Assembly (NCBI RefSeq): GCF_023273875.1
Contig: NZ_CP096882.1
Coordinates: 2,418,001-2,482,000, forward strand
Reading direction: 5' to 3'
DNA length: 64,000 bases
DNA from: Pseudarthrobacter sp. SSS035
Lineage (GTDB): Bacteria; Actinomycetota; Actinomycetes; Actinomycetales; Micrococcaceae
In this document: piece after piece, positions 8,579-17,046 of the stretch
Numbering within the stretch: the stretch's first letter is position 1
How the letters are laid out: every line of letters begins with the position of its first letter
Notes under the pieces: generated by a model
The model's input: only the letters and a program-made list of their open reading frames with translations
Database searches by the model: none
Told to the model about the DNA's origin: nothing
Made by a program: the position numbers and the translations under genes

Positions 8579-10018
8579 TCATTCTCCAGTGGTGCCGGCG
8601 GTAGGGATGCCCACGAAGAGCCGCCAGGGCATGGCGTGGAGGTCAAGCTGCTTCCCGGCGTATTGTGCGGGTGAGTAGATTCCCCCCATGAAGCGGCCGG
8701 TGTTGGTTGCGATGATCACATCGTTCTGGTCGACGAGGCACGTATTCGGGGGTAAGGCCCGGAGGTGCGGTTCGAGCTGGCTTTGGATTCCCCGGACAAG
8801 TACATCTGCAGCTGCTATCCCGACCATTTCCTCCCCCAAAAAAACGGCTTTGCTGAAGGTGACGATGTTTTCGTTGCTCCCGTTGGCATCCAGGTAAGCA
8901 TGGCTGATGTGGACGGCTCCGTCGCCGTAGTCCTCGGGGCGCCAGGTTGCGGTACCGCTCTCGTATAAGTCCCAGTCGATGACGAGCCGCTGAAGCGACT
9001 GAGGTCCCGCCGGGGCATGGCACCACGCCGCACCCGCAGGGCCGAATGAAACGTCGGGCAGGAAGCCCGCTCCGTATAAAAGTGGAACGGCCCCCTCGAG
9101 AGTCCGTCGCGAAGCGTCGTAGATTGCGTCCAGGTCAGAGCTGTCGCCCTGAGGCTGGGAGCCGAGTTGAACGTGCACCGCGTGCTCAATCGAACGGATC
9201 GAAGCTGAGGCGGTATTTGCCAGCAGCTCGGTAAAGGACTCGATCGATGCTACTTCGCGTTCCTCCTTGCCGGGGCCAGGGAAGGATTCTTCGCGTGATG
9301 CATCGACGCTCATTCGTAGGTCGAGCACGCGGTTCATATCCGAACGTACATGCTCCTCGGCTAGAGCCCGGGCAAGCATCCCGTCTCCGGACCGAATCGC
9401 CTCCACGATAGAGACATGTTCTGCTGCCGCGTTTCCGTTTTCGGCAGGGGCTGCCCAGATCAGCGGCCCGACCTCGGCTTGCATCGCCATTTCCTCGCGG
9501 GTAAGCCTCACAGAACCCGAGCTTGCGGCAAGCTCGATGTGAAACCTGCTGTCGTCGCGAATCGCCTGCGCAGAATCCTCCGACGATGCAATCTTGACCG
9601 CCATGGATGCCAGGCGCCCCAGGGAAAGCCGCCCACTCCGCTCCGCAGCGGAAGCAGCTGCCGAGCCCGCCAAAAAGGCCCAGTACTCACGGATGTCGCG
9701 TAGGTCATCAAGAGAATAGGCCATGAGCGACTCACGCTCCGCCTGGATGATGTCGCCAGTACTGGCCTTGACGAAGCTTCCGCCGCCCTTGCCGCGCCGC
9801 GTCTCGATCAGGCCGCGCCCCCGCAGCTCAGCCAACGCGGCGCGAAGAGTTAGTGTCGACACACCCATCTTGGCCGCAAGCTCGCTTTCGCTGGGCAACT
9901 GGGACCCGTCTTCAAGGACGCCGAGCTCGATGGCATACTTGAGCCGCCTCCCGACCTCTTCCCCTCGATCAAAGGTGGCCAAGGGGGCGAATGCGAGCTG
10001 CTCTCTCCACGTGGTCAT
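8579..10018 (-). CDS. GntR/FadR-type regulator fused to a Cache-like sensor domain
   Basis: A 479-residue protein on the minus strand with AAAGGAGC just upstream of its ATG. Residues about 15-85 are a GntR winged helix (GVLEDGSQLPSESELAAKMGVSTLTLRAAL). Residues about 95-235 resemble the FCD effector domain. A C-terminal part of about 210 residues looks like a Cache/PAS-like small-molecule sensor (VDWDLYESGTATW-like block, NENIVTFSKAVFLGEEMVGIAAADV, then CLVDQNDVIIATN). Typical FCD regulators are about 230 residues, so the extra domain doubles the length. No membrane segments are seen, so the sensor is probably cytoplasmic. The large palindrome at 10070-10113 upstream is a likely autoregulatory operator. 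Confidence 0.75.
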   Translation of the reverse strand: MTTWREQLAFAPLATFDRGEEVGRRLKYAIELGVLEDGSQLPSESELAAKMGVSTLTLRAALAELRGRGLIETRRGKGGGSFVKASTGDIIQAERESLMAYSLDDLRDIREYWAFLAGSAAASAAERSGRLSLGRLASMAVKIASSEDSAQAIRDDSRFHIELAASSGSVRLTREEMAMQAEVGPLIWAAPAENGNAAAEHVSIVEAIRSGDGMLARALAEEHVRSDMNRVLDLRMSVDASREESFPGPGKEEREVASIESFTELLANTASASIRSIEHAVHVQLGSQPQGDSSDLDAIYDASRRTLEGAVPLLYGAGFLPDVSFGPAGAAWCHAPAGPQSLQRLVIDWDLYESGTATWRPEDYGDGAVHISHAYLDANGSNENIVTFSKAVFLGEEMVGIAAADVLVRGIQSQLEPHLRALPPNTCLVDQNDVIIATNTGRFMGGIYSPAQYAGKQLDLHAMPWRLFVGIPTAGTTGE

Positions 10019-10069
10019 GGACCGGTGCTCCTTTGTCAGGCATGCTTGGCTCCGCCACCTTCATTATCT

Positions 10070-10113
10070 GACCTTTAAAGTTAAATGTCTATTGACATGT
10101 AACGTTAAAGGTC
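10070..10113. promoter_or_regulatory. Large operator palindrome for the divergent GntR-Cache regulator
   Basis: The left arm GACCTTTAAAGTTAAATGTC and right arm GACATGTAACGTTAAAGGTC are inverted repeats matching at 18 of 20 positions around a TATT centre. The site lies 52 bases upstream of the regulator gene and 60 bases upstream of the small gene at 10174. It is AT-rich in a GC-rich background. This is the expected arrangement for a regulator that represses itself and a divergent target. Confidence 0.75.
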
Positions 10114-10173
10114 TAAGACTTAGAGGTAGATGCAAGATCTGCACGACCTCCAGTACCCGGGTTTTGAAAGGAA

Positions 10174-10332
10174 ATGATCAGCATGACGCGAGAAGAAGCC
10201 TATGCCGGTTGCCCTTCAGACTCGTACGTGGAGTTCTACGGAGGCCAGTGGCTTGTCGTCCCATTTGCGCCAGTTGAGCAGCCCTCCTTTTTCACCTGTT
10301 TGCCTCGGGGCAGGCGGGGAGCCCGTTACTAA
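10174..10332 (+). CDS. Conserved small protein, paralogue 2 (52 aa)
   Basis: A 52-residue protein beginning MISMTREEAYAGCPSDSYVE and ending RRGARY, with a good ribosome site (GAAAGG, just before ATG 10174; the ATG at 10183 matches paralogue 1). It shares 37 of 41 residues with the protein at 6354-6503 up to FFTCLP, then diverges, which suggests a frameshift or loss of the original C-terminus. It follows the GntR operator and is divergent from that regulator, so it is probably the regulated target or the first gene of a lost operon. Function unknown. Confidence 0.7.
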   Translation: MISMTREEAYAGCPSDSYVEFYGGQWLVVPFAPVEQPSFFTCLPRGRRGARY

Positions 10333-10423
10333 ATTGGGCGTCTGTCTACCGTCTAGCGCCGCCTGTCAGCAGCCAGCGCAGGCCTGTCCAGCCGTCACAC
10401 AGTTACTTCTGGAACGGCTATGA

Positions 10424-10799
10424 CCATGCAGCTGGGCGACGTGCAGGCGTTCATCCAGTACTCGCGGCAGGCTCCAACGTATCGGCCGGCGAGAAACAGC
10501 TCCTGACGATCGCGCGGGCGTTCCTGGCACGTCGGTGCTGATTCTGGACGAGGCGACGAGCTCGGTGGACACCCGGACCGAGGTGCTGGTGCAGAAGGCG
10601 ATGCGGGCTTTGCGGTCCGACCGGACGAGCTTTGTGATCGCGCACCGGCTCTCCACGATCCGCGACGCCGACCTCATCCTGGGTGATGGAGGCAGGGCAG
10701 ATCGTGGAGCAGGGGACGCACGCCTCCTTGCTGGCTGCGGGCTGGGCTTACGCGCGGCTGCATGAGGCGCAGTTCGCGGCCCCTGTGGCAGAAGTCTAA
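10424..10799 (+). pseudogene. ABC exporter fragment, copy 2 (internal deletion, frameshifted)
   Basis: The sequence starts at codons for MQLGDVQAFIQYSRQ of the exporter at 4282-6336. It then jumps at 10470/10471 to the signature region (GSNVSAGEKQ), a deletion of about 550 bases relative to the intact gene. It continues to the terminal codons AAPVAEV and a TAA at 10797-10799. At least two small indels (after the ARAFLA region and at DLILGDGG) break the frame. There is no promoter or start. The following 163 bases lead into the APC permease gene on the other strand. Confidence 0.88.
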
Positions 10800-10962
10800 G
10801 GCCGCGTGGGACCGCCGGGATCACCGTGTAGTCGATCCTGCCGGGACAAACGGGTCGTTCGGCCCGGCAGGAAGCGGCTATGCCATCTGAAACAACGTCG
10901 GTGTTGCGTCTGGCGTCGTTGCGTCTGGCGTCGCGGCGGTCAGCTTTCACGCGCCGGCGACA

Positions 10963-12444
10963 TCACCTGGAAGCTGGAAGCTTTGCCAGATCTGCGGCAT
11001 CGTGATCTGAAGAGCGAGCAGTGGCTGCTTTTTTGGAGCGACCCGATTCGTGCTGGGAATAGAACCAGATGGGTATGTAGAGCGCCAACACGAGGAAGCC
11101 GAGCCAGGTTGAGGTCCAGCCGATCTCCAGGCTATTCAGGTAGACCACGCCCACCAGGCACAGGGGCAGATTGAACAAGCCAAAGGCCATGGCGACATGT
11201 TTCCAGCCCTTGGGTGCCTTGAACGGTCGTTCCAGGTTCGCGAAGTCGGGGTGCTTCTTGGCTTTGACGTAGGCGAACAGGCTGATGCCGTTGGCACAGG
11301 TGTAGCCGATGGCTGCGGCTGCAAGAATCGCCGATATGGATCCCATGGAAATCAGTGCCATGTTGAATGCTGCGGTGACGAGCATGGCAACGAACGGGGT
11401 TCCTTGCCGGTTTGTTTTGCCGAAGACCCTGGGAAGGTTGCCTTCCGTCGCCATGGAGTGCATGGCGCGGGAGGAACCCAGATAAGCCGTCTGAATGATC
11501 AGGATCATGGCGGCGATCAACATGATGATGGTGATGACGGTACCGGCTTCGCCGAAGACGGCCAGTGCGACTGGGATCAGGGGTGAGATGGGCTCAGCCT
11601 GAACACCCTCGACACCAAGGACACCGATCACTGCTGCCTGCACCAGTACATACGAGAAGAAGCAGATAATGCCGCAGGCAAACAGCGCTTTGGGGACGTC
11701 CTTGCCGGGTTTTTTGTATTCAGGACCGTAGATGGCTGCCGTCTCCCAGCCACAGGCACTCCACTGAGCGATCGCAAAGATGCCGAAGAGGATCAGGATG
11801 TGATGCATGTCCCAGGACCAATCAGCCGGCAGCCAGTTGCCGGTGATGTTCGCGAGCTCAACGTGCCCGGTCGCAAAAGGCGCGACGGCCAGGACAACCA
11901 GCGGGATCAGCGATATGGCAGCCAGGACGTAGCCCAGAAGGGCGCCATCCTTGAGGCCGAACCAGTTGACCACGGACAACCCGGTGAAGATCACCAAGCC
12001 TGAGAGCAGTGCGAGCTGATACTCGGTAAAGGTCTCGCCCAGCACCGGGAACAGCCCGTGCAGGTATCCGCCGACCAGAATGGCGAAGATCGCCAGTACC
12101 GGATTCCAGGCAAACCAGTAGCTCCAGGCGCTGAAGCCGCCGATCAGCTTGCCCTTGTCGTACTTGCCCTTGTAGTTCCCGGTACGAAATACATGCTGCG
12201 CAAAACCTGGCAGGCCGGAGGCCTTGGGAAAGGTGGTGGCCAATTCGGCATAGGCGGTGTTCTGAAAGAAGCCCTGGAGGACTGATAATCCCCAGACAAG
12301 GATGGCCGCAGCCGATAAATACATCGGAAGGTAGCCCAGAGAGGGCAGAATCAGCAAGGGCACCCCCAGCGCAATGGCCAGACCCTGTTTCCAGTCGATC
12401 GACCTTTCCAAGTGACCGACGCCGTCTGAATGGTTTTTACTCAT
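10963..12444 (-). CDS. APC-family permease (amine/amino acid), linked to the trimethylamine cassette
   Basis: A 493-residue membrane transporter with about 12 hydrophobic segments and a hydrophilic tail. The sequence fits the APC superfamily, with motifs such as GVPLLILPSLGY at the first helix and WSACGWETAAIYGPEYK in the middle. AGGGAGAC lies before the ATG. On the minus strand it follows a cupin gene (12689-13096) and probably belongs to the same unit. That unit is divergent from cupin plus Tmm, so uptake of a methylated amine or a precursor is a reasonable guess. The substrate is not proven. Confidence 0.82.
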   Translation of the reverse strand: MSKNHSDGVGHLERSIDWKQGLAIALGVPLLILPSLGYLPMYLSAAAILVWGLSVLQGFFQNTAYAELATTFPKASGLPGFAQHVFRTGNYKGKYDKGKLIGGFSAWSYWFAWNPVLAIFAILVGGYLHGLFPVLGETFTEYQLALLSGLVIFTGLSVVNWFGLKDGALLGYVLAAISLIPLVVLAVAPFATGHVELANITGNWLPADWSWDMHHILILFGIFAIAQWSACGWETAAIYGPEYKKPGKDVPKALFACGIICFFSYVLVQAAVIGVLGVEGVQAEPISPLIPVALAVFGEAGTVITIIMLIAAMILIIQTAYLGSSRAMHSMATEGNLPRVFGKTNRQGTPFVAMLVTAAFNMALISMGSISAILAAAAIGYTCANGISLFAYVKAKKHPDFANLERPFKAPKGWKHVAMAFGLFNLPLCLVGVVYLNSLEIGWTSTWLGFLVLALYIPIWFYSQHESGRSKKAATARSSDHDAADLAKLPASR

Positions 12445-12501
12445 AAAAGTCTCCCTAGGACGACCTAGAGCCGTCTGGTTTTTTAACTGAACAATTTAGG
12501 A

Positions 12502-12516
12502 ATTCAAAATTTGAAT
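12502..12516. promoter_or_regulatory. Inverted repeat upstream of the APC permease
   Basis: ATTCAAAATTTGAAT has 7-base arms around one central base and lies 58 bases upstream of the permease start on the minus strand. The position and shape fit a repressor site, for example for the TetR protein at 15989, but the sequence differs from the 24-base repeat described at 13215. Confidence 0.35.
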
Positions 12517-12688
12517 GGCAGTGGAAAGAACTACATGGCATCGCAGCGGCATTTATTACCGCAATGTGAGGATGTAGAAAACCCGGGGCGCGATTGTGCC
12601 GTCTTTTAGACGATTGAGTCGTTGGGGTCGTCAGTCCGGATCGAACCAGCGGCGGACCTGGACGAAGGTGCCGGGCAGGAAATCAGGC

Positions 12689-13096
12689 TCAGATTTCGAA
12701 GTATCGGAAGGAGTGCGACTCTGCACCCTCGGGGTTGGGGCCGTAAGTGGTTACCATGCGCGCGTAGACCGGCGCCCAGTATCTGCCGAGCTGTCCGGGA
12801 TTTACGCGTGCCGCGTCGCCCGGCCTCAGGATGACAGTCTTGCCTTCGCTCTCGATGTGGAGTTCGCCTTCCAGGACGAAGTTCGTCTCGCTGTGGGGGT
12901 GGAAGTCCTCCCAGCCACAGGCTTCCAGCTCCCACTCCGACAGGATGAGCTCGTCCCATGGGCCTACGGGATTCGAGTTTATGAACCTGCAGCGCAATCG
13001 TGGCCATCCGTCCTTCATGGCCTTCATGGACGTCGCCGGCCAGAAATCGACCGCTTTGCCCGTCGTAGGTGTCGGGAGCTGAGGCGTTGTGGTCAT
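12689..13096 (-). CDS. Small cupin-domain protein
   Basis: A 135-residue single-domain cupin. The conserved cupin motif 1 is visible as HPHSETNFVLEGE with His and Glu metal ligands near residues 66-76, followed by a Gly-rich GDAARVNPG in motif 2. Proteins of this kind bind a divalent metal and act as isomerases, dioxygenases or ligand sensors. It is upstream of the APC permease on the same strand and divergent from a second cupin at 13552, which suggests a shared pathway role. No strong ribosome site precedes the ATG at 13096. Confidence 0.8.
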   Translation of the reverse strand: MTTTPQLPTPTTGKAVDFWPATSMKAMKDGWPRLRCRFINSNPVGPWDELILSEWELEACGWEDFHPHSETNFVLEGELHIESEGKTVILRPGDAARVNPGQLGRYWAPVYARMVTTYGPNPEGAESHSFRYFEI

Positions 13097-13170
13097 TGTC
13101 TTTTACCCGTTTCTTGAATGGGAAATCTGCTTTTGCGGGATGCTTCGGTGAATCTCATCAGAAGCGACTT

Positions 13171-13186
13171 CGTGATCTAGATCACG
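13171..13186. promoter_or_regulatory. CRP/GlxR-type site in the divergent cupin promoter region
   Basis: CGTGATCTAGATCACG is a perfect palindrome matching GTGA-NNTANN-TCAC, the recognition pattern of CRP-family regulators, including actinobacterial GlxR. It lies between the divergent cupin genes and suggests carbon-status control of the amine cassette. The rest of the 455-base gap 13097-13551 holds the 24-base repeat at 13215 and no gene that I can see. Confidence 0.6.
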
Positions 13187-13214
13187 GCGCTGTCCAACAC
13201 TGTGACACGGACAC

Positions 13215-13238
13215 TTGTTCCAGTCAATGGTTCAGGAC
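13215..13238 (+). repeat. 24-base direct repeat, copy 1 (candidate regulator site)
   Basis: A 24-base sequence beginning TTGTTCCAGTCAATGG and ending TTCAGGAC occurs here and identically at 15895-15918. Both copies are in intergenic DNA, in the same orientation, and both are preceded by a similar ACGGA(C/G)AC stretch. This copy is in the cupin/cupin divergent region; the other is 70 bases upstream of the TetR gene. That placement fits a TetR operator shared by the regulator and its target operon. Confidence 0.6.
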
Positions 13239-13551
13239 GGGGCAGTGGAAGCTTTTCTCGTGGGGCTAGTCCTGGAAATTTTGGTGAGGGGCCAGCCCCA
13301 GAAATGTCATCTTGGACGGTTGACTTATACAGCTGTTCATGTCAAAGTTTCTGGCACGGGCTAACGTGACTGGCATCACACCAGTACTGTTCCGTTAGCC
13401 CTGCAAATCCGAAAATCTCCGGTTTGCAATCGATCCCACGAGAGGCCCGATCGGGCCTACTCAGCTGCTTTTCAGAGCAGCCTCGCCCCAAGAATGACAG
13501 TTCTGTCAAAGATGAACAGTCCTGCCGAGAAACATTTACACAGGAGACACC

Positions 13552-13932
13552 ATGGAAACCAACCTCGTAGGAACACTCAGCAAGGCCGGATCCATCCACA
13601 AGGTAGAAGGCGGTTATGTCGGTCTGCCGCCGATGAACGAGCCTGGGACGGTCGCTGCAATCGGTGACTCCCTCCACAACCCCGAGGGTTCGATCATGAG
13701 CGCCGGTTTCTTCGAATTGAAGGCCTCGGAACCCTTGGTATACACGTACACCTACGACGAAATGAAGGTAGTCGTGCAGGGTGAATTCATCCTCACGGAC
13801 CAGACCAGCGGGGAAGTCACCCACGCGAAAGAGCGCGACATTCTGTTTTTCCCCAAGGGCACTACAGTCAAGTTCGAGACCCCTGAGTACGGTCTGGGGT
13901 TCTTCGCCGGCCACCGCTCCTTCGCGCCCTAG
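13552..13932 (+). CDS. Cupin-domain protein (EutQ-like), linked to tmm
   Basis: A 126-residue cupin with a clear AGGAGA ribosome site. The sequence resembles the small cupins of ethanolamine-utilisation and related amine loci (EutQ-like): an ASEPLVYTYTYDEMKVVVQGEF core and an ILFFPKGTTVKFETPE second motif. The first motif has Tyr/Asp where metal-binding cupins have His, so metal binding may be lost or changed. It is 162 bases upstream of tmm on the same strand. A 22-base GC hairpin (13940-13961) lies between them without a T-run. Confidence 0.75.
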   Translation: METNLVGTLSKAGSIHKVEGGYVGLPPMNEPGTVAAIGDSLHNPEGSIMSAGFFELKASEPLVYTYTYDEMKVVVQGEFILTDQTSGEVTHAKERDILFFPKGTTVKFETPEYGLGFFAGHRSFAP

Positions 13933-14094
13933 GCCCCCGGGCGTTGCGAATCTGCAACGCCGGAGATGGCCGAATACCTGGGCATCACCCGCTACCGCAA
14001 ACGGCACCTGGCTAGCTGCCGGCCTGACACTTAGCGCAACTCACACCATCGCACATCCGCGATCCAAGAAAGTCCTTTTGTAGAGGAGAGCAAC

Positions 14095-15495
14095 ATGACA
14101 CTACGAGTCGGAATCATTGGTGCCGGCCCCAGCGGCCTGGCACAACTTCGGGCGTTTGAATCAGCACGCCAAAAAGGCGCCCCCATTCCCGAGATCCTAT
14201 GCTTTGAGAAGCAGGACGACTGGGGCGGCCAGTGGAACAACAGTTGGCGGATCGGCCTGGACGCTCACGGCGAGCCGGTCCACTCCAGCATGTACCGCCA
14301 CCTATGGTCCAATGGGCCCAAGGAATGCCTCGAATTCTCGGACTATTCCTTTGACGAGCACTTTGGCCGCCCCATTTCCTCCTTCCCGCCCCGAGAGGTT
14401 CTCTTCGACTACATCAAGGGCCGCGTGGAAAAGTCCGACGTCCGCAAGTACGTCAAGTTCAACACCGTCGCCCGCCACACCAGCTACAACGAGGCAACGC
14501 AGGAATTTACCCTGACGGTAGAGGACCTCAAAACCAACCTCACTGAAACCCACGTATTCGACAGGCTCGTGGTCGCTACCGGACACTTCTCCGTCCCTTC
14601 CGTCCCCGAGTTCAAAGGCATCAAAACCTTCCCGGGCGAGGTCTTGCATGCCCACGATTTCCGCGGAGCAGAGCGCTTTTACGGCAAGAACCTGCTCATG
14701 ATCGGCAGCAGCTATTCCGCCGAGGACATCGGCATGCAGGCCCACAAGATGGGCGCCGCGTCGATCACCATCAGCTACCGCACATCCCCGATGGATTATC
14801 ACTGGCCGGAGAACACGGTTGAACGCCCGCTCGTCACTCACTTCCAGGGCCGCACCGCGCACTTCAGCGACGGCACCCAAGATGACTTTGACGCCGTCGT
14901 ACTCGGCACCGGATACCAGCACAAGTACCCGTTCCTGCCCAGCGAGCTGTCGCTGATGTCGCCAAACGTGCTGTACCCGGGCAACCTTTACAAGGGGGTG
15001 GTGTGGCAGCAGAACACCAACCTCTTCTACCTTGGCGCTCAGGACCAGTACTACACGTTCAACATGTTTGACGCGCAAGCGTGGTTTGCCCGCGACGTCA
15101 TGACCGGAGCGATTGACCTGCCGTCCCTTGACGAGCGCGAGGCGGACATCCAGCTCTGGCTCGAGCGCCAAGCCGCGCTGCCGGATCATGACTCGGAAGC
15201 TGATTTCCAGACGGACTACCTGCGGGAACTCATTGACGCCACTGATTACCCGCCCTTTGACTTGGACGCTGTTTCCCAGCTCTTCAAAGACTGGATGCAT
15301 CACAAGGAGACGGACATCCTGGGGTACCGCGACATGGTCCACCGCTCCGTGGTCACCGGCACCATGGCGACCAGGCACCACACCCGCTGGCTCAACGCCA
15401 TGGATGACTCCTTGGAGCGGTACCTGTATGGTCCCTCGCAGGATATAGACACCGAAACTCCTGCCGACGTCACCGACAGCTTGGCCGCCAGATAA
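14095..15495 (+). CDS. tmm: Trimethylamine monooxygenase (flavin-containing monooxygenase)
   Basis: A 466-residue FAD/NADPH-dependent monooxygenase with GAGGAG before the ATG. It has the FAD motif GAGPSG (residues 9-14), the FMO identifying region FPGEVLHAHDF (about 182-192), and the NADPH motif GSSYSAED (about 203-210). From memory it matches bacterial Tmm over its full length, including the ECLEFSDYSFDEHFG and QDQYYTFNMFDAQAW blocks. Bacterial Tmm oxidises trimethylamine to trimethylamine N-oxide and also accepts dimethylamine or dimethylsulfide. The downstream Tmm-pathway genes (Tdm, GMAS) are not in this window. Confidence 0.9.
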   Translation: MTLRVGIIGAGPSGLAQLRAFESARQKGAPIPEILCFEKQDDWGGQWNNSWRIGLDAHGEPVHSSMYRHLWSNGPKECLEFSDYSFDEHFGRPISSFPPREVLFDYIKGRVEKSDVRKYVKFNTVARHTSYNEATQEFTLTVEDLKTNLTETHVFDRLVVATGHFSVPSVPEFKGIKTFPGEVLHAHDFRGAERFYGKNLLMIGSSYSAEDIGMQAHKMGAASITISYRTSPMDYHWPENTVERPLVTHFQGRTAHFSDGTQDDFDAVVLGTGYQHKYPFLPSELSLMSPNVLYPGNLYKGVVWQQNTNLFYLGAQDQYYTFNMFDAQAWFARDVMTGAIDLPSLDEREADIQLWLERQAALPDHDSEADFQTDYLRELIDATDYPPFDLDAVSQLFKDWMHHKETDILGYRDMVHRSVVTGTMATRHHTRWLNAMDDSLERYLYGPSQDIDTETPADVTDSLAAR

Positions 15496-15894
15496 TTCCG
15501 GGCCTGCGGCCCAGGCTGAACCCTCGCATCGGTCGTTCCTGCTGAGTGAACCAGATTCATCGCGACCCAGGGGTCTGGACAAGTTAATACTTGGCCAATA
15601 TGAGGCCTGCTGGTAGTTAGAGTGCCGGGTTGTCCAGCGGTACGAAGTTGTGCCCCACTCCACGGGACCAACACTGGTTGGACCGTGGGGCGGGGCACAC
15701 GACAGGCTGATCCACTTCGACGCACTGGACGTCCCAGGCAGCACCGTCAATGCAGCTACGGTGATCCACCGCTACGTCCCAGGCCAATCCCATCGCCTGA
15801 CCCCTGAAGCCGGGCTGCGGTCGGTCGTTGCCGCATCCACACGCCGCCGAGATCGCACCATCCTTACGCGGGGCACGCGTTGGGACGGAGACGT
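15496..15894. other. Intergenic region between tmm and the TetR gene
   Basis: About 400 bases with no gene I can support. Several overlapping open frames cover 15617-15907 on both strands, none with family resemblance. The frame starting at 15650 (MPHSTGPTLVG...) is the most protein-like and might be a gene remnant. Confidence 0.4.
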
Positions 15895-15918
15895 TTGTTC
15901 CAGTCAATGGTTCAGGAC
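15895..15918 (+). repeat. 24-base direct repeat, copy 2 upstream of the TetR gene
   Basis: This is an exact second copy of the sequence at 13215-13238, 70 bases before the TetR start. Its placement in front of the regulator and again in front of the cassette supports an autoregulated operator. Confidence 0.6.
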
Positions 15919-15988
15919 AAAGGCGTAGCCATTAGTCTTAGGGAACGGGCCCCTGTCGGGCCGCAACCTGGAGACTAGAGAGTGGGCT

Positions 15989-16576
15989 ATGCGGGTACCC
16001 GCAGAGGAACGGAAAGAACAGCTAATTGCAGCGACGGTTGAACTGATGCGTCGTGAGGGCGTTCAGTCGGTGACCATCCGGGCTATAGCCAAGGAGGCTA
16101 ATGCCCCCTTGGCCACGGCACATTATTGCTTCAGCGGCAAAGACGAACTCATGGATGCGGCTGCCGAGGCGTGGCTGAAGAACCTCAGCAGTTTTTCCGG
16201 CGATGTCCCGGTCCACTTGGGACTTCGTAAGGCTGTGGAACAAGTAGCGGAAGGCTACTGGCGTGCACTAGAAGAAGAGCCAGCCAGCCTCCTCGCTGAG
16301 ATCGAACTCATTCTGTGGGCAACACGCAACGCCCCCGTCAGCCCGCTGGCCGCAAAAATTTATCCCGCTTACGAGAAAGAGTTAGGAAGCATATTCTCGT
16401 CCGCTGCCAACCACAGCGGTGAAAAGTGCCTGATCGGCTTTCCTACGCTTGTGCGATCTTTCCTCATGATTTACGACGGAGCGGCCATTCAATACATGAC
16501 CGACCCGAAGGCTACCGATCACCGATCTATGTTCTTCATGTTGGTGGATGCCCTTCTGATCAAAGCCGGCGCCTAA
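15989..16576 (+). CDS. TetR-family regulator of the trimethylamine cassette
   Basis: A 195-residue regulator. Residues about 8-55 form the TetR helix-turn-helix (RKEQLIAATVELM, then VTIRAIAKEANAPLATAHYCF), close to BetI-like members. The C-terminal part is the helical ligand-binding domain. It lies downstream of tmm on the same strand but with its own upstream region carrying the 24-base repeat. It probably represses itself and the divergent cupin operons until an amine ligand is present; the ligand is inferred only from context. Confidence 0.85.
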   Translation: MRVPAEERKEQLIAATVELMRREGVQSVTIRAIAKEANAPLATAHYCFSGKDELMDAAAEAWLKNLSSFSGDVPVHLGLRKAVEQVAEGYWRALEEEPASLLAEIELILWATRNAPVSPLAAKIYPAYEKELGSIFSSAANHSGEKCLIGFPTLVRSFLMIYDGAAIQYMTDPKATDHRSMFFMLVDALLIKAGA

Positions 16577-16675
16577 ACATCACCGCCCTGCCCATGATGT
16601 GGGTATCAACCAAGAGAATATAAGGCCCAGGAGGTGCCTTGTCCCACGATGCTGCCGCGCCATTCTTGTCGCCTG

Positions 16676-17046
16676 CCATCGGGCGCGGGGCTAGTCCTTG
16701 GGGGCCCCAGCCTCGGGCACACCGGCTACGACCACCTCAAGCAGACCTTGGCCTGCAGGCCGAGGGCCTCGTCGACGGGGGAGCGGACCTTCCTCATCGA
16801 AACGAGCCAGGACCTCCTGCAGACCAAGGGCGCGGTCAATGGCTGCAAGCAGGGCATCGTGACCCGCGGCGTCCGGCTCCCGATCTTCGCCGAGGTGACT
16901 GTCGAGACCAACGGAACCATGCTGATGGGCTCCGGAATCGGCGCGGCGCTCACCGCGCTTGAGCCGCTCGGCATCGGCGCCATTTGCCTGAACTGCGCCA
17001 CCGGGCCGGATGAGATGAGCGAGGAAGAAACCCGCCCGGGCGGCAT
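16676..17046 (+). pseudogene. Methionine synthase (metH) fragment, middle of the homocysteine domain
   Basis: The translation contains LGHTGYDHLKQT, FLIETSQDLLQTK, AVNGCKQ, TVETNGTMLMGS and LNCATGPDEMSE, which are blocks of the cobalamin-dependent methionine synthase homocysteine-binding domain (roughly residues 105-235 of MetH). The frame shifts between KQT and FLIET, and both ends are missing. It joins directly to an ABC exporter fragment at 17047, where GAGCTTCGG may be a short shared sequence. It overlaps, in protein terms, the separate metH fragment at 24243-24756. Confidence 0.85.

Noticed and set aside
13940..13961. GGCGTTGC/GCAACGCC hairpin between the cupin and tmm as a terminator
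   Set aside because: It has no T-run and sits between genes likely to be co-transcribed. It might be a processing or attenuation element, but the evidence is thin.
14302..15750. Minus-strand open frame of 482 codons over tmm
   Set aside because: It overlaps the well-conserved tmm gene completely and its translation is Val/Gly/Arg-rich low-complexity sequence.
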